Shown: positions 36,100 through 49,652, counted from the stretch's first letter. The stretch: DNA of 64,000 nt from Paralvinella palmiformis (GCA_025642065.1 JAODUP010000411.1:461001-525000); one strand, 5' to 3'. Notes: a model not told the origin generated them from the letters alone. A program made the numbers and translations.

Positions 36100-36620
36100 T
36101 ATCTGAATGTCAACCAAATTGTTCAAGATTCAATGGTTCATGAAATAGATTGACAAAATGTAAATACTACTAAAAGAAACTTTCGAAATTGGGGAATATT
36201 TAACAATATGAAATGGCTCTTAAGCTAACGTTTCTTCAATCCACGATATTTTCAGCTTTATCTCTATTAAATCGAAATTTAACAGAGGACTACTTGCATT
36301 TAGATAACTTTGCAATATAGTACCCTCAGTTTAACAGCCTGTTGAATTTATGGTGGCACAGCCTGTCTTACTAGAACTTTTATGTTCCAAAATCATATAG
36401 TCTGGACCAATTGTCATGTGCTAAAATAGATGTTATCATATGTATAGTTAATTAAATATACTATAAATAAATACCCTAAATTTGCGCTTCATATTCGCTA
36501 GCATATAGAGCTGTATAGCCACTGGCTATTATTCCAAAGGATCTACTTTATTCGACCAAAGGTCCTCGTTTATAACATATACGGTCAGTAAAACATAAAC
36601 ATATCTGCTTGATCCTCCGT
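36100..36620. repeat. Duplicated block 2, copy B
   Basis: Partner of 8690-9170; landmarks are listed there. Confidence 0.55.
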
Positions 36621-37200
36621 ATTACGGCCGAGCACAATTAGGTTTAGATTATCACATTCCTGCCAGACTAAACATCATCAGTGGTTATCATCTTCTCGGG
36701 TAGTTCGTTTTCAGTTACATACGTAGATACCTAGGTAATGATGCCAGCCTAAGGGTGACATTTTGTTATTGTAAGTATTATTCAATACCAAACATATTTC
36801 AAAACAAAACCAATTTCCCCTCTGTGCCCAGTAATCATGAATATTGCTCAAAACCCGCTAATTCGTTATTCTAGTTGGACCATCAGTAAATTCTGAAACA
36901 TCAGCTTACGACGAGTGGTCATGTCTGAAGGGTGGGCACAAAGTGGCTGCAAAACATCAAACACCATTACGTTTGCTTTGAGGATACACATTAATTTGTA
37001 CACTACATAGGTTTGGCCCAAGAAGCAAGGATACAGAGATTATCTCACGTATCAAGATGGCATAAATAATTCAAAGTATTATGGACATTTCTTTGATAAA
37101 GAAACATATTCAGAAAAATATAAGAATATACAAATTTGAGTCCTTAGATTATTCAAATCCAAACTCCCAAATCATTTATATCAGCCTTTGGTAAAAAGAA
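36621..37200. other. Unassigned AT-rich DNA
   Basis: Contains the short 'TTGGACCATCA...ACATCAGC' motif near 36877-36908, otherwise nothing recognised. Confidence 0.45.
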
Positions 37201-37207
37201 TATATAT

Positions 37208-37249
37208 ACTTAGACGCACGCACGCACACACGCGTGCGCGCACACATTT

Positions 37250-37289
<40 letters not shown>

Positions 37290-37363
37290 GATAGGAAGAG
37301 AGAAAGACACCCATACACATACACACTCATAAACACACGTACACCATACACATACACATATAA

Positions 37364-37413
<50 letters not shown>

Positions 37414-37535
37414 CCCCCACACCCCCACACACACACACATATACATACCCACACACACCTACCCCCACTTACGTATGGAGATACACGCACAAACACAGAC
37501 ACAAATACGCACGCGTGCACACATACCTTCACACA
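37208..37535. repeat. Compound (CGCA)/(CA)/(TA)n microsatellite cluster
   Basis: CG/CA-alternating 37212-37247, (AT)n 37253-37287, CA-rich 37310-37360, (AT)n 37367-37411, and CA/CCCACA-rich sequence to 37535. Confidence 0.95.
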
Positions 37536-38759
37536 CATAATTAGTTAGACATTCTTTACAATACACCGACTTAAGATGAAAGCTCTCCATCTATCTTACT
37601 GTGACAGATTCCTCTTCCTCCTTGTAATGTAACATCCCGCACTAAGAAATAATTAATTATGACAGACGACGCTTCTTCCTCCTTGAAAATGCTACACATC
37701 GCAAGCAATGATTAATGTTGCGCAGTGTAGCTTCGCGGCAACGTATTACATCATTAACTAGACCTCAATCAAGATATTACGAAGCTGGAAGCTTTCTTGA
37801 TTATTTATTTATTGCAATATTGAAACCTAGTTAGAAAATACATGGGGAAATCCACGTTTGAAATTTGTTCTATTTATAATATAGTTGATCAGAAGATGTC
37901 TTTTAATAGAGTTATCATTATATCTTAAATCAGTTGACGTTTTTAAATCGTGATCGTCTCTAAGATATATATTTCTTGAGAAACTAACATGTGCTCTTAT
38001 TGTACGCAATTATTGTACGACAAAGTGCGCTTTTGTATCGCAGTAGCCCGAGTACTGCATTACAAATCCCCAGATCGTGGGCTCCAATCGTGGGCTACAA
38101 GAAAAGGTAACTTTATAAATAGTTTCTAAGGATAATAAACGTAAAATAGCTTCTGTCGATATATTAACTTTCTTTGATCGTCATGATTAACTTGTTGTTG
38201 ATGCTATTTCGTATTTATAATTACTATTATTTCCATTGCCATCAGCAAATCATGTTTAATATTCGTGGGATTTGGCAAAATCTGGTCCACATTCTTGATT
38301 ACCTCTTTCTGGTTATATTAAGTTGATGAGAGCGTTATAGCTGGAATTATACATGCTATTCTTACTGCAGTTGGTATCCTTGTTTTTGCAGTTGGTTTCC
38401 GTACTGCTATCATGCTTTTTAAAACTTATTTCCAGATTTCAACGCCTTGATATATCAGTGATAAGTATGGTACTCCGATAAGTATGATAATCCTCCATCG
38501 AGACACGTAGGCCCTCCAGTAAAGTAGATATAAATTGGTAAATTATTGACTGATAAAAAGAACAAAATTACATTACCTTGTAGATTGTAAAGAACCTGTT
38601 GCCCTATATATTTTTTTACCATGAGCTGCGATTATATGCAAATAATCCACAAGAACTCGCTGTCATCCAACTGGAATGTGATTAATGGCTGATTTAAATA
38701 ATAACTAAGAACGATCAATCACACTATTCCTATCGACTCAATTAATATAAATATGTTTC

Positions 38760-38762
<3 letters not shown>
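37536..38762. other. Unassigned DNA
   Basis: A faint tRNA-like piece is near 38038-38100 ('GCAGTAGCCCGAGTACTGC', 'GTGGGCTCCAATC'), too weak to call. Otherwise nothing recognised. Confidence 0.4.

Positions 38763-38806
<44 letters not shown>
38763..38806. repeat. (AT)n microsatellite
   Basis: Uninterrupted AT run. Confidence 0.97.
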
Positions 38807-38808
<2 letters not shown>

Positions 38809-39490
38809 CGGGAAGTATGACCGGCTCTCTATATAAATGGCACCGGAATATTTCTCGGATAGTTCAGCTATTAGATAAGCTACGCCATTAAAACTGGTGT
38901 ATTTTGCATATTATATAATACAAATTTAATTTATATTAGAATGAGTTGATTATTTTTTGTTATTTTGTATTTCTTGTATTTTCTTCTCATTTGACTCCCT
39001 ATATTATTGTTCACTCCAGGGTTTACCATAAGAACCCGGTTTTTGCTTGTATATATTTTAATTCTTATTTTCACTTAGCTTCTTTCTATAATTATGATGA
39101 ATTACACTAGGGATCAGTTGCTTGCCTTACAACCTATTGTATAGGTAATACCATTTGTTTAGCGATGCCCCCACGTAGTGGAAAGTATCCAAAGCAGTCA
39201 TTTCATCACTGTGTCAATAAGACCATATAATGGCACAGCTGTACAAAATGTAAGTATAGGTATGATAAAATGTGAGTCGATCTGTATTATATCTGTTGAA
39301 ATTTCTGATTATGTTCAGGATATGGATCTTGATCTTCTTGTCATTACAGACTGTCAATGTTTCAAACCAGAAATGTGTTGGTGATGTGACCCTAACTAGA
39401 TATTCATTCCATCATATAGGTCGGATTCACAAGAAAGCAGTAGATTTCTTCAAGGAATTTTCGAAATTTGTTGGGAATCTGTTGACCTTA
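38807..39490. other. Unassigned AT-rich DNA
   Basis: A plus frame open from about 39272 runs into the microsatellite and is not credible as a gene. Confidence 0.5.
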
Positions 39491-39516
39491 TTCTCTCTCT
39501 CTCTCTCTCTCTCTCT

Positions 39517-39573
<57 letters not shown>

Positions 39574-39590
39574 CGTTCTCTTATGTTATC

Positions 39591-39635
<45 letters not shown>

Positions 39636-39905
39636 ATATCTATATAACTATCTATCCATCTATCTATATATCTATCTATCTATATATCTATCTATCGGTC
39701 TATCTATCTATCTATCTTTCTTTCTATATTTCCCTCTCTTTCTCACTCTCTGTCCCGCTCCTATCTTTCCTTTCACCCTCTCTCTCTCCCTTTCTCTCTT
39801 TTTCACACACTCTCTCTGTCTGGACCTGTCTCCTTCCTTCTATTCTAACACTTCACCCCCATTCCCCCATCCCTCATTCTCCATCTCACCGTCTATATCT
39901 GTCTC
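39491..39905. repeat. (CT)n(AT)n(CTAT)n and pyrimidine-rich tract
   Basis: (CT)n 39492-39518, (AT)n 39521-39569, (CTAT)n 39591-39717, then a strongly pyrimidine-biased strand to about 39905. A long low-complexity frame (Ile/Tyr/Ser/Leu) across it is an artefact. Confidence 0.95.
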
Positions 39906-41874
39906 TAATCGTGACATCTTTAATAAACTCTCCCACGTGTTGTCTCCAATCAGTGTATGACTCGACAAAGGCTATCGTTACGCAGTATATCCAGCGTTTA
40001 TGAAAATGAGTAGACGTCAGATAGAAAACATATAGCAGATGTTTCTGCTTCAGAAATTTACTACCAGGTCAATAAAAGCCTATTTTAGGCAATGGCGATT
40101 ATTGACATGTAAATGCCAGCAGATGTATTTCAAAAGGAGCATTACCGTCCTCAGAGTAAAAAGAGAGTAATCATTCATTGTCACTCTAACACATGCCGCA
40201 CATCAATCCAACTAAGAGCTTTCAGATTCAATTTTCTTCACTTACACTCCATCATATAGCTCACGTTTCTAAATAGATTTAGTCAAACAAAACGAATTAT
40301 TTAAAATAGGATTGTAAGAAAGGGAAAAGTCTATCGCATCACGCGATTCGTGAATAGCTTTGGTGAAATGCTCGAAAAATATTGAATTTTAATTTGCATA
40401 TTTATTTATCTATGTAAATGAACTACGCAATTCATTAATAGATCAAATCAGATGGATTCAGAACACTAACCAGATCGGCAGTTAGAAATTTGAAATCTTG
40501 TATATCTTTATGCATGAACGCATACATATAAACACGCACACACGCGCGCACACACACACACTCACACCAGAAAAATAGTTAATCTTTGGTTTTCCTGTTT
40601 GTGCTAGGAGTATTCAGATGCCTTTATGCATTATTCTGACACCTGCGTTTCTGTTGATAGCTGTCTGCTATATAGCAAGGTGTTGTAATATGCATATGAC
40701 ATTTAATATGCGGATTTCAATAGTGGGAAAGTATATAGGACATTCAGTACATTGCAGTGTGTTGTGACTATTCATCACACTGTATTACGAACAGACCTTT
40801 CCCTATATTATAAAAGGTGCACCTCTCAATTATGACAATAGTTGTATATTGATCCTTGTAAAGGTAGCACATCTATCACGATGATTAAACAAGTCACAGG
40901 CAAAAGACGAAGTCTTAGATGATAGTGATAAGCATTATATTCTATGTTTAAATTTTCAAAAATCAGTTACTCAAATACATCTAAGGAAAACCAGCTCCAA
41001 ATATATTTATCACCTTGACCACTTGTTAACCGTCTAAAGAAAATGATTTACGTCTTTGAAGATGAAATCTACTATAATTCGTTTTAATATTAAGGTTTCC
41101 ATCATAGCGTTCATGATTTTGTCATTTCTTAATGATTTGTACCTGTATTATTGTTATAAAATGTAATATCGTGTAAATTCAATGTAACGAACTTATGTTC
41201 TATATATGAAACTGTTGTTGTTGCTAGTTTCTGTATAATTGCTTCCACGTTTTTTGTTTATTAGTTATGGGTTCTATGCTTCCCCTCTGCTTTTTTTAAT
41301 AAACATTGGCGATAAACATTACTCTTATTTACAGATCTATTTAGAATATTGAATAAAACCCATAAAGAGAAAGGATAATTTTATTGCCTCGATTAAATTA
41401 CTCAAATAACATTATCGTGTAACGACGAATGCCTCTTGTCACATAAACACATGCCTCCCCGTTGTCCCTTCGCCCAAAATACCGCTTACTCATTGTCCTC
41501 TTGCACGCTTCACTTCACCTAGAGGAAGTCGTTTTATGGCTGCGAATAAGAGCAGCACTCACAATTTGCTTTGGCTAGAATTGTGTGGATTAATGGATTA
41601 TGCGGTCATTTTTCGGTTGGATGACGTTTTGATAATTCATTAATCATTTTTAATCAAACCATGACTATTAATTGCGCTTGACAGGTATTTGCACGAATTC
41701 TTAATCTGATAAATCAGTTATGCAATGGATCCCAGGTAAACATTGAATAAATTGTTCTTTTAAGCAGGATCGGCTTAAAGGCTCTGTACAGTGATACTCC
41801 AAAATAAGATAAATGTGATAATCCATCACGATATTTAAAATCTAAACATTATTTATTGCTGAGTTATGTTGCGT
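39906..41874. other. Unassigned AT-rich DNA
   Basis: A (CA)-rich, CGCG-containing tract lies at 40533-40566. 'GATTCAGAACACTAACC' near 40455 recalls 'GATTCAGAACACTGACAG' near 31317. No gene seen in about 2 kb. Confidence 0.45.
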
Positions 41875-42025
41875 GTTTAGCTTCGTAGCTTCCCGCACCT
41901 GGGACACACAGCCCAGTAGCTTCACCATAGGGAATCACATCCACCAAGAACAGGTGTGAGTCGGATTTACACCCATAATCTGAATTTTCCCGGGGCAGTA
42001 CTGTAAACACTGCACTATCTGATTT
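41875..42025. repeat. Possible SINE-like GC-richer segment
   Basis: A locally GC-richer piece with 'CACTGCACTATCTG' at its right end, reminiscent of a reversed tRNA head, and 'GTGTGAGTCGGATTTACACC'. No second copy seen, so the call is weak. Confidence 0.25.
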
Positions 42026-42289
42026 ATTAGTAAAACAATCGCGAGCAGGTAAGTTTGTAAAACATATTTGAACCTTTCCATGGTAGAAGCATGTCTAATT
42101 TGTACCTGCAATTTGTTACTAATATTTTAGGATGCGACAGTAAACGCACAATCGCTATTTGATATAAGTTGAGACATAGGTACCTGCAATTGTATCTGAA
42201 TGATCGATTTAAAAAGTTTACATGTCTCTCTAATGGACACGGGTTTACACAGGAATTCACCTGCCTTTTCATTGGTAAAGTATCGAAAT

Positions 42290-42720
42290 GAATAAGCTGG
42301 CTAGCATGTAGTTAATGTAGGTTTCGAAGCATCGTGATGTTTTGGTAACATTTTGAGGTATTTATTACCCTTAGAGCTGCGCATTTCTCAATTGGCTGAA
42401 GGCGTTTGATGTTGTAATTATATATATCATATAGTAGTTAGATAAATAGTCTGTATGAAATATATCGAACGACAATAGTACAGCGTGTTTCTTGATCGTT
42501 GTAAGCAGCTCGGCATAATCATGTGTGCTGGTCATGCGTATTAACACATTTGTCAAAACCAACCCGTTAGATTTTTAACTGACTCATTAAGGGTAATGCG
42601 CTAGCTAGAAATTAATAACGCTGGTGGTTTTAGTGATAATGTTTAACATGATGAAGCTATATAAATAAATATTTTTTTTATATTCATCATATCATTTTAG
42701 TCCTTGGAGGCATTCATCAA
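42290..42720 (-). pseudogene. CR1/L2-like LINE fragment, thumb to C-terminus
   Basis: DNA-level match to 10970-11330 in the same orientation: 'TGTAGGTTTCGAAGCATCG' (42317) against 'TGTAGGTTTTGAAAAATTG' (10970), 'GCAGCTCGGCATA' (42506) against the same string (11200), and 'GACTCATTAAGGGTAATG' (42581) against 'GATTCATTAGGAGTAATC' (11275). Translated on the minus strand it gives 'MSITLNESVKNL', parallel to 'MSITPNESVHNL' of the other copy, then many stops. Only the C-terminal part is left. Confidence 0.8.
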
Positions 42721-43893
42721 GGAATATTATTCCACATAGAGACACGTACATTTTGACTAATCCAATGAAAAGACATATCCTGGATAACAAATACTATAGT
42801 CTTACCTTGATAAATTTACATCTTTATGTATTTATGTATTGAGACTTTAATAAGCTAAGCAACCACATATAAATCATTGAGCCTAGTTGACATTTTCAGT
42901 AACTGTCAAATGTATCAATTATTGAAATACAGGACTCTTATACTAATGTTATAATAATCCTGCCTCACTTTTATAAGCCATTGACGCTTATGGATAGCAT
43001 TAGTTGGCATTTTGAGAAAATATCAAATATAACCATTGTTGAAAGGTCTCTTCTACCATGTCATACCGTGTACGAATGTGCAGGAAGTGAACCCATTATG
43101 TACATAAATAGCTTTTGTCAGAAGAAATGTTATTACAACAGCCTTATTTTTCCGAGTTAGTGATATTTTCCACTGGTTAGTCATTGCAAACGCCAAAGAA
43201 CCGCTCAATTTCATGTCAGGCAGTTTGTGTGCAGCAGAAAGCAAGTTAAAATCAATTCCAAATGTATTGATATAACTAATTGATTTTGAATATTAAAACT
43301 AGTATAATATGTATGTGCCGCTATAGTACAACAAGTAAACTGTAATGAGCCTAAACAATTTATTACTAACATCTAGTATCAAATTATTCAATCTTAGCAA
43401 TAAAGGAACTCATTCAAGCACAGTTACTCAAACAGCGTCCCGTGTATATATATACATATATATCAGCTAACTATTATTATTAAATAATATATCGTCTTGA
43501 AGCGTCTCTAAAAGGGGTTATTTTAAACGGCTTCTAGATATTATGGATGAAAGGCTCTCATTTATCAATCACAGTTAGATAAATAATACTTTGTGTTTCC
43601 GCTCATATCGTAGAATGATGTTAATACTTACTGGTTCATCTTCCTTGTTTATAGCAAACCTCTAGCTGCCCAGTGTCTTTTGTTTGAAGCGATGCCCTTG
43701 CTTATATAGGCGATTGATGATTCCAGAATATTCTTAAGCGTATCAGCTGATCCACAGACAGTTAACCGATGACCAATCACAGCGAAGAAAACATCACGCC
43801 ACAGATCATGCGATCACACCGCAGCAGACACGTGCACATATTTAAACAACCAAGACAGAATAAACTGTCCCCAAAATTATAGATTATATTAAG
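42721..43893. other. Unassigned AT-rich DNA
   Basis: Nothing recognised. Confidence 0.5.
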
Positions 43894-44365
43894 CTGAGAT
43901 TCCATATACGCGGCATGCGGGATGCGGCATGCGGATACGGCAAAAATGGAACAACACGTAAACAGACGTGCTTCGATTCCATATGTCCGGATGCGGCATG
44001 CGATTTGTCCTGCGGCTGCGTACCGATGGGGATACGGCAAACTGAATCGCTCCATGTAGCGATTCGTACGGCAACAAATATAAACCGGACAGGGGAATCC
44101 AGAATGTGACGTCAGGGGCAGGTGTTTCCCGAACAATTTGTCCTGATTTTAGATTATCTGGTCAACCTGAAGTATTGTTGGAATTTCTCCACATCAAATT
44201 GTAGTTCAAAACTTCGGCATCTGTATTTCTGTTGTATTGCCATATTTTTACTATGACAGACTGAAAACGTATGGGAACGCACGTACATATGGAATCACAC
44301 ACATCGCATGCCGGATACTGCATACCGCATCTCTCATGCCGCATACCGCGTATATGGAATCTAAG
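43894..44365. mobile_element. Foldback/MITE-like element with nested inverted repeats
   Basis: The left end 'AGATTCCATATACGCGG' (43897) is exactly repeated in inverse at the right end (44346-44362), and the match continues imperfectly for about 25 more bases of GCGGCATGCGG-type sequence. Inside, a second inverted pair, 'GATTCCATATG' at 43975-43985 and 44286-44296, repeats the outer motif. The arms are GC-richer than the surroundings. No transposase frame fits inside 470 bases, so it would be non-autonomous. Extending the ends gives 'CTGAGATTCC' and 'CTTAGATTCC'. No certain target-site duplication is seen, although TAAG/TTAAG occurs at both flanks. Frames on both strands here are by-products of the repeats. 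Confidence 0.8.
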
Positions 44366-46059
44366 TCCTATGATACACCATCGCATAAAATAATAGATGA
44401 ATGTGCCGAAAATATTATCATAATACGCATAAATTTGATTCATCATTGTTTTGTTTTTTCGAATACCTTGGACATACTAGGCAATATAGTTACTGGTTCG
44501 TAGTTACATATATCTAGATTATTACCGTAGCATTTAGAAATGACCATATTTTAAACTCTTATTTACTAGATAGCATATGTAATGGCATGATATGTTACAG
44601 CCAATTTTCAGTAACCATGATGGCAAAATATAATAACTAGTGGGCTAATTACATGCTAACGTATTGAAGAATGACTTTATTACATTAAAGTCAATATTGT
44701 GAAAGTGAAACGTACTTTTAGTATCAAACGATTGCATCAATTAGTTTATATTCCTAACACTGCCATGGTCCGAATGGCTAATCAAGCCCTGAAATACCCT
44801 GTCATTATCTTTTATTGTCAGCAATATTACTAAGAACCAATATACCCAACAATATTACTAAAGTAGTCATTAAATGTGGTAGCAATAACAAAGTATTACA
44901 AAGTGTATTGCCGTTCGCATGACTCCCTGTACTATCAACCCATTTATTGTTAATGAAAATAGCCATGCTCTTTTTTAGTAGTTGAGTAAATAAATTGAGT
45001 TATTACAATTTAATGTTGATTTAAATTTGTGGTATTTACGCTTAAAATATTTCTTACGCTAATTGAACGTCGAGTTCATTATTCATAGTTTCAACTCTAT
45101 GCCCCTTGATAGGTTTCGTCTTAAGAGGAGCATGTTAATTTACAACTCGCGTTGTCATCTCGTTCTATGTCCACCATGAATCATCTACATATCAGCACAA
45201 ACGTAGCCCTAAAACACCAATCATCATCATTATCAATAGGAAATATTTAGATGAATCGCACATGAATTCTCCATTGTCAAACTTTTTATAGCTTCTGTAA
45301 TTAAATTTAGTCAATGTAAATTTTTGAATATATCTCACACAAATTGCCTTAAGAATAACAATCGTACCATTTTTCCTATTTCGTAGGCCACAAATAATAT
45401 TGTATTAGTAAATAAATGAGATGCAAGAATCATTTAACATATTCGGCTGGTACCGATGAAGTATACCGCCTATGGTTTTCCAAGCCAAACTATCCATTTC
45501 TGCCACACACAAAAGCTACAAAATTTATGCTACGTTCTTGAACAATAACTGATGTCTTGGATAAAGCTAAAATATCTTTACTGGATGTTCTATCATTTTC
45601 ACCATTCTCGCATTCGTAAAAACCCCCAGAAAGAAGTCAATTCATCCCAATTACATCAGTGATTCCATTTAGAAGAGGGTGCACATGAATGCAGGAAAGT
45701 GGCCATATCAATGGGTCAAAGGATGCAACGATTATATTACCGTTTAATTTGCAAATATTGATTATAGTTTGATAAAAACAATGTATTTTCATTAATACCT
45801 CGTATTAAGTATTTATCACTATAAGGATATTGCTGCTTAAATGTGGTAACCCGATGTACCACATTTCACCGGATGCAATTTATCATAAAATGCCAGTAAC
45901 GGTTTGAACGTTTTAAGTGCGACGGAGTATATGGAGGCAAAATAGAGCCAGACTTAGTTGCATTTGTATGGAAAGGAAGAACACATACATACGAGGACAT
46001 ATATCATTGTTAACCGATTGTGTCTCTTGCATCAGTTAGTGTATGACCAGTTTCCCCTT
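44366..46059. other. Unassigned AT-rich DNA
   Basis: About 1.7 kb with nothing recognised. Confidence 0.5.
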
Positions 46060-47550
46060 CCCTAATACTACTGCCATATATTACACTTGATCATTACATA
46101 TTGCACGATATTGTACAATAATGCAATCATAATCATGATAGGAACTTAACTATTCTACGCTATTTGTGTCTAAATCTACGCAAAATAATGAAGATACACT
46201 TTTGTAGGTCTTCTCAACATACGAACAAATGCATCGACCAACATTAAAAAATGCGGTGCTAAAAAGTCAACAATGATGGATTTCTGTCGGGTATTATTCG
46301 GAGCAGGTAAAATGGATTTGAGCCTTAGCGTTACATTAATGGCATCGTTTCCTTAATGGAAACATTGCAATAACCTCTCAAATGATCAAACACAAATATT
46401 ATTTGATGTAAAAAAATCATATCAGTATGAAAATAAAAATAAACACCTTTTACTAGAAAACCAAATAAAAGAACGCTATAAAAGATATATTCGATTGGGT
46501 TTAAATCTTCCCCAAATTATGAAGATAAATTAATATATTTTCTGATTCTAAAACAAACGTTTGTTAAACTTATGTTAAATACATGAGACTTGTATAGTAA
46601 TACTCCTAGCTCAAGAATATTTAGTTTTGTGCGAACCTACTATTACATGAGTATTAACCATAATAGCAGGTTATAAAACAGTCTGCCAGTTGTAAAAAAG
46701 GGCTTTCCTTACCATCAAATATATTCGAGTCTTTGCTAAGTATAGATAAAGCCTGCAAGTGTGAAGGTTTGTTTCACTTTTAGGCTTATCTCTCCACTCC
46801 AGATGTAGTATTATTGGCAGATATATGGGTTTGCTGTTTACGGCAAACGTTTATAGAAGTTTATATTTGTTTCGAACCTTTTTCTCAAATTGGGTAAGGT
46901 CAAACATGCCGTCCCAGTGGGAACCAACAGCTACAGTCATTATCACATTGTTCAGTCATGTTAAGGAAATGTAAAGGAATACGTATTTGCCAGTTTGCTT
47001 ATCATTTGATGGTGAATGACAACGCCTGTATGCGATATCAAACGTGTAATTAACACTGTAATATATATTTGAAAAACGAGTTATGAAAATATAGCAGCTA
47101 ATTAATAAATAGGACATGTTTAATTTCAACAAATATATTTCTCAATCTGTGAAAGTTATGTACGATATCTAGAAGATTTGGATTAATCGACTTCCCCTGC
47201 TCAGCCCCTGTTCGCTGTATTAATTCAGATCATACGTCCCTTCTGTGACTTATCCATCAACAAAAATCTTTTCATCTCTTTTATGTTGGCTTCGAATGGT
47301 TTCACTTCAACACTGCTATCCAGTGATACAAGTATCACATAAGGACATTATTCTCCAGAGAACGCTGATCACACGAATTCCCCAGAAATAATTGATTTAT
47401 ATTGTCCCGCCAACGTCTAGCTGTTACTTATATAGAACTCTAACTGTAATATTTGGTCTGGAGATGAACTTTAATTATTTCGAGTAGTTCTCAATGAATA
47501 CATAGACATCCGAGTTATGTTATCTGGCAGGATCAATGATCCAGGAAGTA
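46060..47550. repeat. Duplicated block 3, copy B
   Basis: Partner of 20760-22530; landmarks are listed there. It is about 280 bases shorter than copy A. Confidence 0.8.
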
Positions 47551-47990
47551 ACTTTATGATTTAATGCTAATACAAATATATTCTGACCGACCAAAACAAG
47601 ACAAGCATAATGATTACTTTAACAGTTTCCCATTTCTGTTTATCTTTATTCGTTTTATTGCATGTTGTGTAATGTTGAATATTAAATGTTCTCTATTTAC
47701 CTTAAAAAGCATGGTGTGGTCACGCAGTATTCTATGTAAATGCACCAATTATGCTGATCACGCACTACTTTACTGGGGAATGTGTAACACTTTCAAACAG
47801 TACTGTTGTTTGACCAAAAGATAATGGGTGTATTTTGGTGGTAAAAATACAAATAAATGGCATTAATTGATCAAAGTATTTTGAGCGATGTGATGTAAAT
47901 TGATTAATCCTTTGCAAATATAGCACAAACGGAATAATAAAGTCATATGGAACATCGAAATATACTCTTTCAAACAGGAACATAATGCAT
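47551..47990. other. Unassigned AT-rich DNA
   Basis: A plus frame at 47564-47824 is not recognised. Confidence 0.45.
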
Positions 47991-47997
47991 ATTTCTT

Positions 47998-48250
47998 CAT
48001 ATTTATCTCGCTCTCTCTCTCTCTCTCCCCTCCCCTCTCTCTCTCAAAGACACACACACGCCCGCGCGCGCTCGCGCACACACGCACACACACATACATA
48101 CATATACATATATACAGATACACAGACTCATATACACATATCCACACACAAACACCCAAACACGCACAAAGACACACACACACACATTCATACACACACA
48201 TACATACACACACGCACTCACACACATATACACATACACATACAACACAC

Positions 48251-48305
<55 letters not shown>

Positions 48306-48318
48306 TGTGTGTGTGTGT

Positions 48319-48352
<34 letters not shown>
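47998..48352. repeat. Compound (CT)/(CA)/(TA)n/(GT)n microsatellite at a family-1 end
   Basis: CT-rich 48009-48045, a CGCG-alternating patch 48060-48078, interrupted (CA)n to 48252, (TA)n 48253-48301, and (GT)n 48304-48352 abutting the family-1 module S. The CA and GT arms around the AT core are complementary. Confidence 0.95.
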
Positions 48353-48355
<3 letters not shown>

Positions 48356-49652
48356 AGCTGTGTATTATAAGGCACAGGCACAGAGAATCTCGAACTGTGA
48401 ATTCAAATTCTGGACGTTTCTTCAGGGGACTGCTGAATCAAGAGTGGAGTTTGGGAGTAGAACACCCAAGTCAGATCACGGCAGTAGTGAGAATGTTTAG
48501 CTTAATTATCTAAGCAGCCCTATTTATAGCTATTTTCAATTGCTGTATCTTTCGTCAAAGTAATACTATATAAACTATATAACCCAATTGTTACCGTCTT
48601 CAAAGATCAGTTTTTAAAACGGGCAGGCGTCACGAAGCGACTATTATTAAAACTATTTAGCTTAATTTCTATTAAAAGACTGACATCTGCGCTGAAGCAG
48701 ACCGTATTAGCGCGTCATAGCTTCGATACTGTTTGAACTATGTTATCATTTTCAAACCTGACCTAATTTATGCTATTCTAACTATTGTAGTTCTTAAATG
48801 TTATTTATGACAAGCAGATTAGAGCTAATCTTGAATGTCATAGTACAAACTGGACATAACTGGACATAGAAAAGATAATTATATTCCCACATACAACCAA
48901 TGTGAATTATATATACAAGTAAACTTGTTATACAAAACACACCAACCGCGCGAACTGTGTCCAATGCCACCGCTCGAGATGCGATGCAGTGTTTCTATTA
49001 TTGAGTCAGGAGTACTTATAATGCTTTAAGAGCGTACTCTGCCTGCTTACAGTCATTTAAATGCTGGATAACCAGGCCAGACACATAAACGGCGTACCTC
49101 CAAAGACGCAAATTGTACATGGATTATACAGCTCTAGATCAACTTTTCTTGAATGAAGGGACCGGGAAATATGGTCTCCACGCATAGAAAACGGAACTTT
49201 CTCAACCGCAGCATAATATGCCTTGTGATATTTGCTGGAGGGTCAAATACCTCATAAACATACAAATCCAATAAATACTATGACCTACTCGTCACTATTA
49301 TAACAATTTATATCGGCGCTTTAGCAGACCGTTATGGCGGAATTGCCGTTCTATATATTAACATTTTCAAATCAGACCTAATGTCTCCTATACAAACTAT
49401 AATTATGATATAGGGTTGTATTAATGACAAGGAGACTAGAGTTAGCCTTGAATGTCATAGTACAGACTGGACATAACTGGACCTAGGAAAGATAATTCTA
49501 TTCCCACAAACAACTACGGTGAATTATATATACAACTAAACTTGTTATCTAAAACCCACCAACCGCGCGAGCTGTGTCCAATGCCACCGCTCGAGATGCG
49601 ATGCAGTGTTTCTATTCCTGAGTCAGGAGTACATGCTTTAAGAGCGTACAAT
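48351..49652 (+). repeat. Family-1 element, inverted copy of 3.6-4.9 kb
   Basis: Starting with module S ('AGCTGTGTATTATAAGGCAC'), it reads as the reverse complement of 4918 down to about 3580. The spacer 'CTAAGCAGCCCTATTTATAG' is at 48510. Two body units are recognised by 'TGCTGGAGGGTCAAATACCT' near 49231 and 'CCACCGCTCGAGATGCGATG' near 48968 and 49580, again about 600 bases apart. Module S lacks roughly 130 bases of its centre. The body stops near 49652 inside the second unit. Identity to the 3-5 kb copy looks high, around 90 % by eye. Confidence 0.88.

Noticed and set aside
39272..40003. A 243-codon plus frame
   Set aside because: Most of it is (CT)n, (AT)n and (CTAT)n. The ends have no recognised domain and no splice signals were evident.
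43860..44170. CpG-island-like promoter at the GC-rich patch
   Set aside because: The CpG density comes from GCGGCATGCGG repeats of the foldback element, with no gene start nearby.
43777..44503. Open frames on both strands with Cys/Arg-rich stretches
   Set aside because: They cover a GC-rich inverted-repeat element; opposite-strand frames of similar content are expected from palindromic sequence.
47863..48381. A 172-codon minus frame
   Set aside because: Mostly CA/CT/TA repeats joined to a family-1 module.
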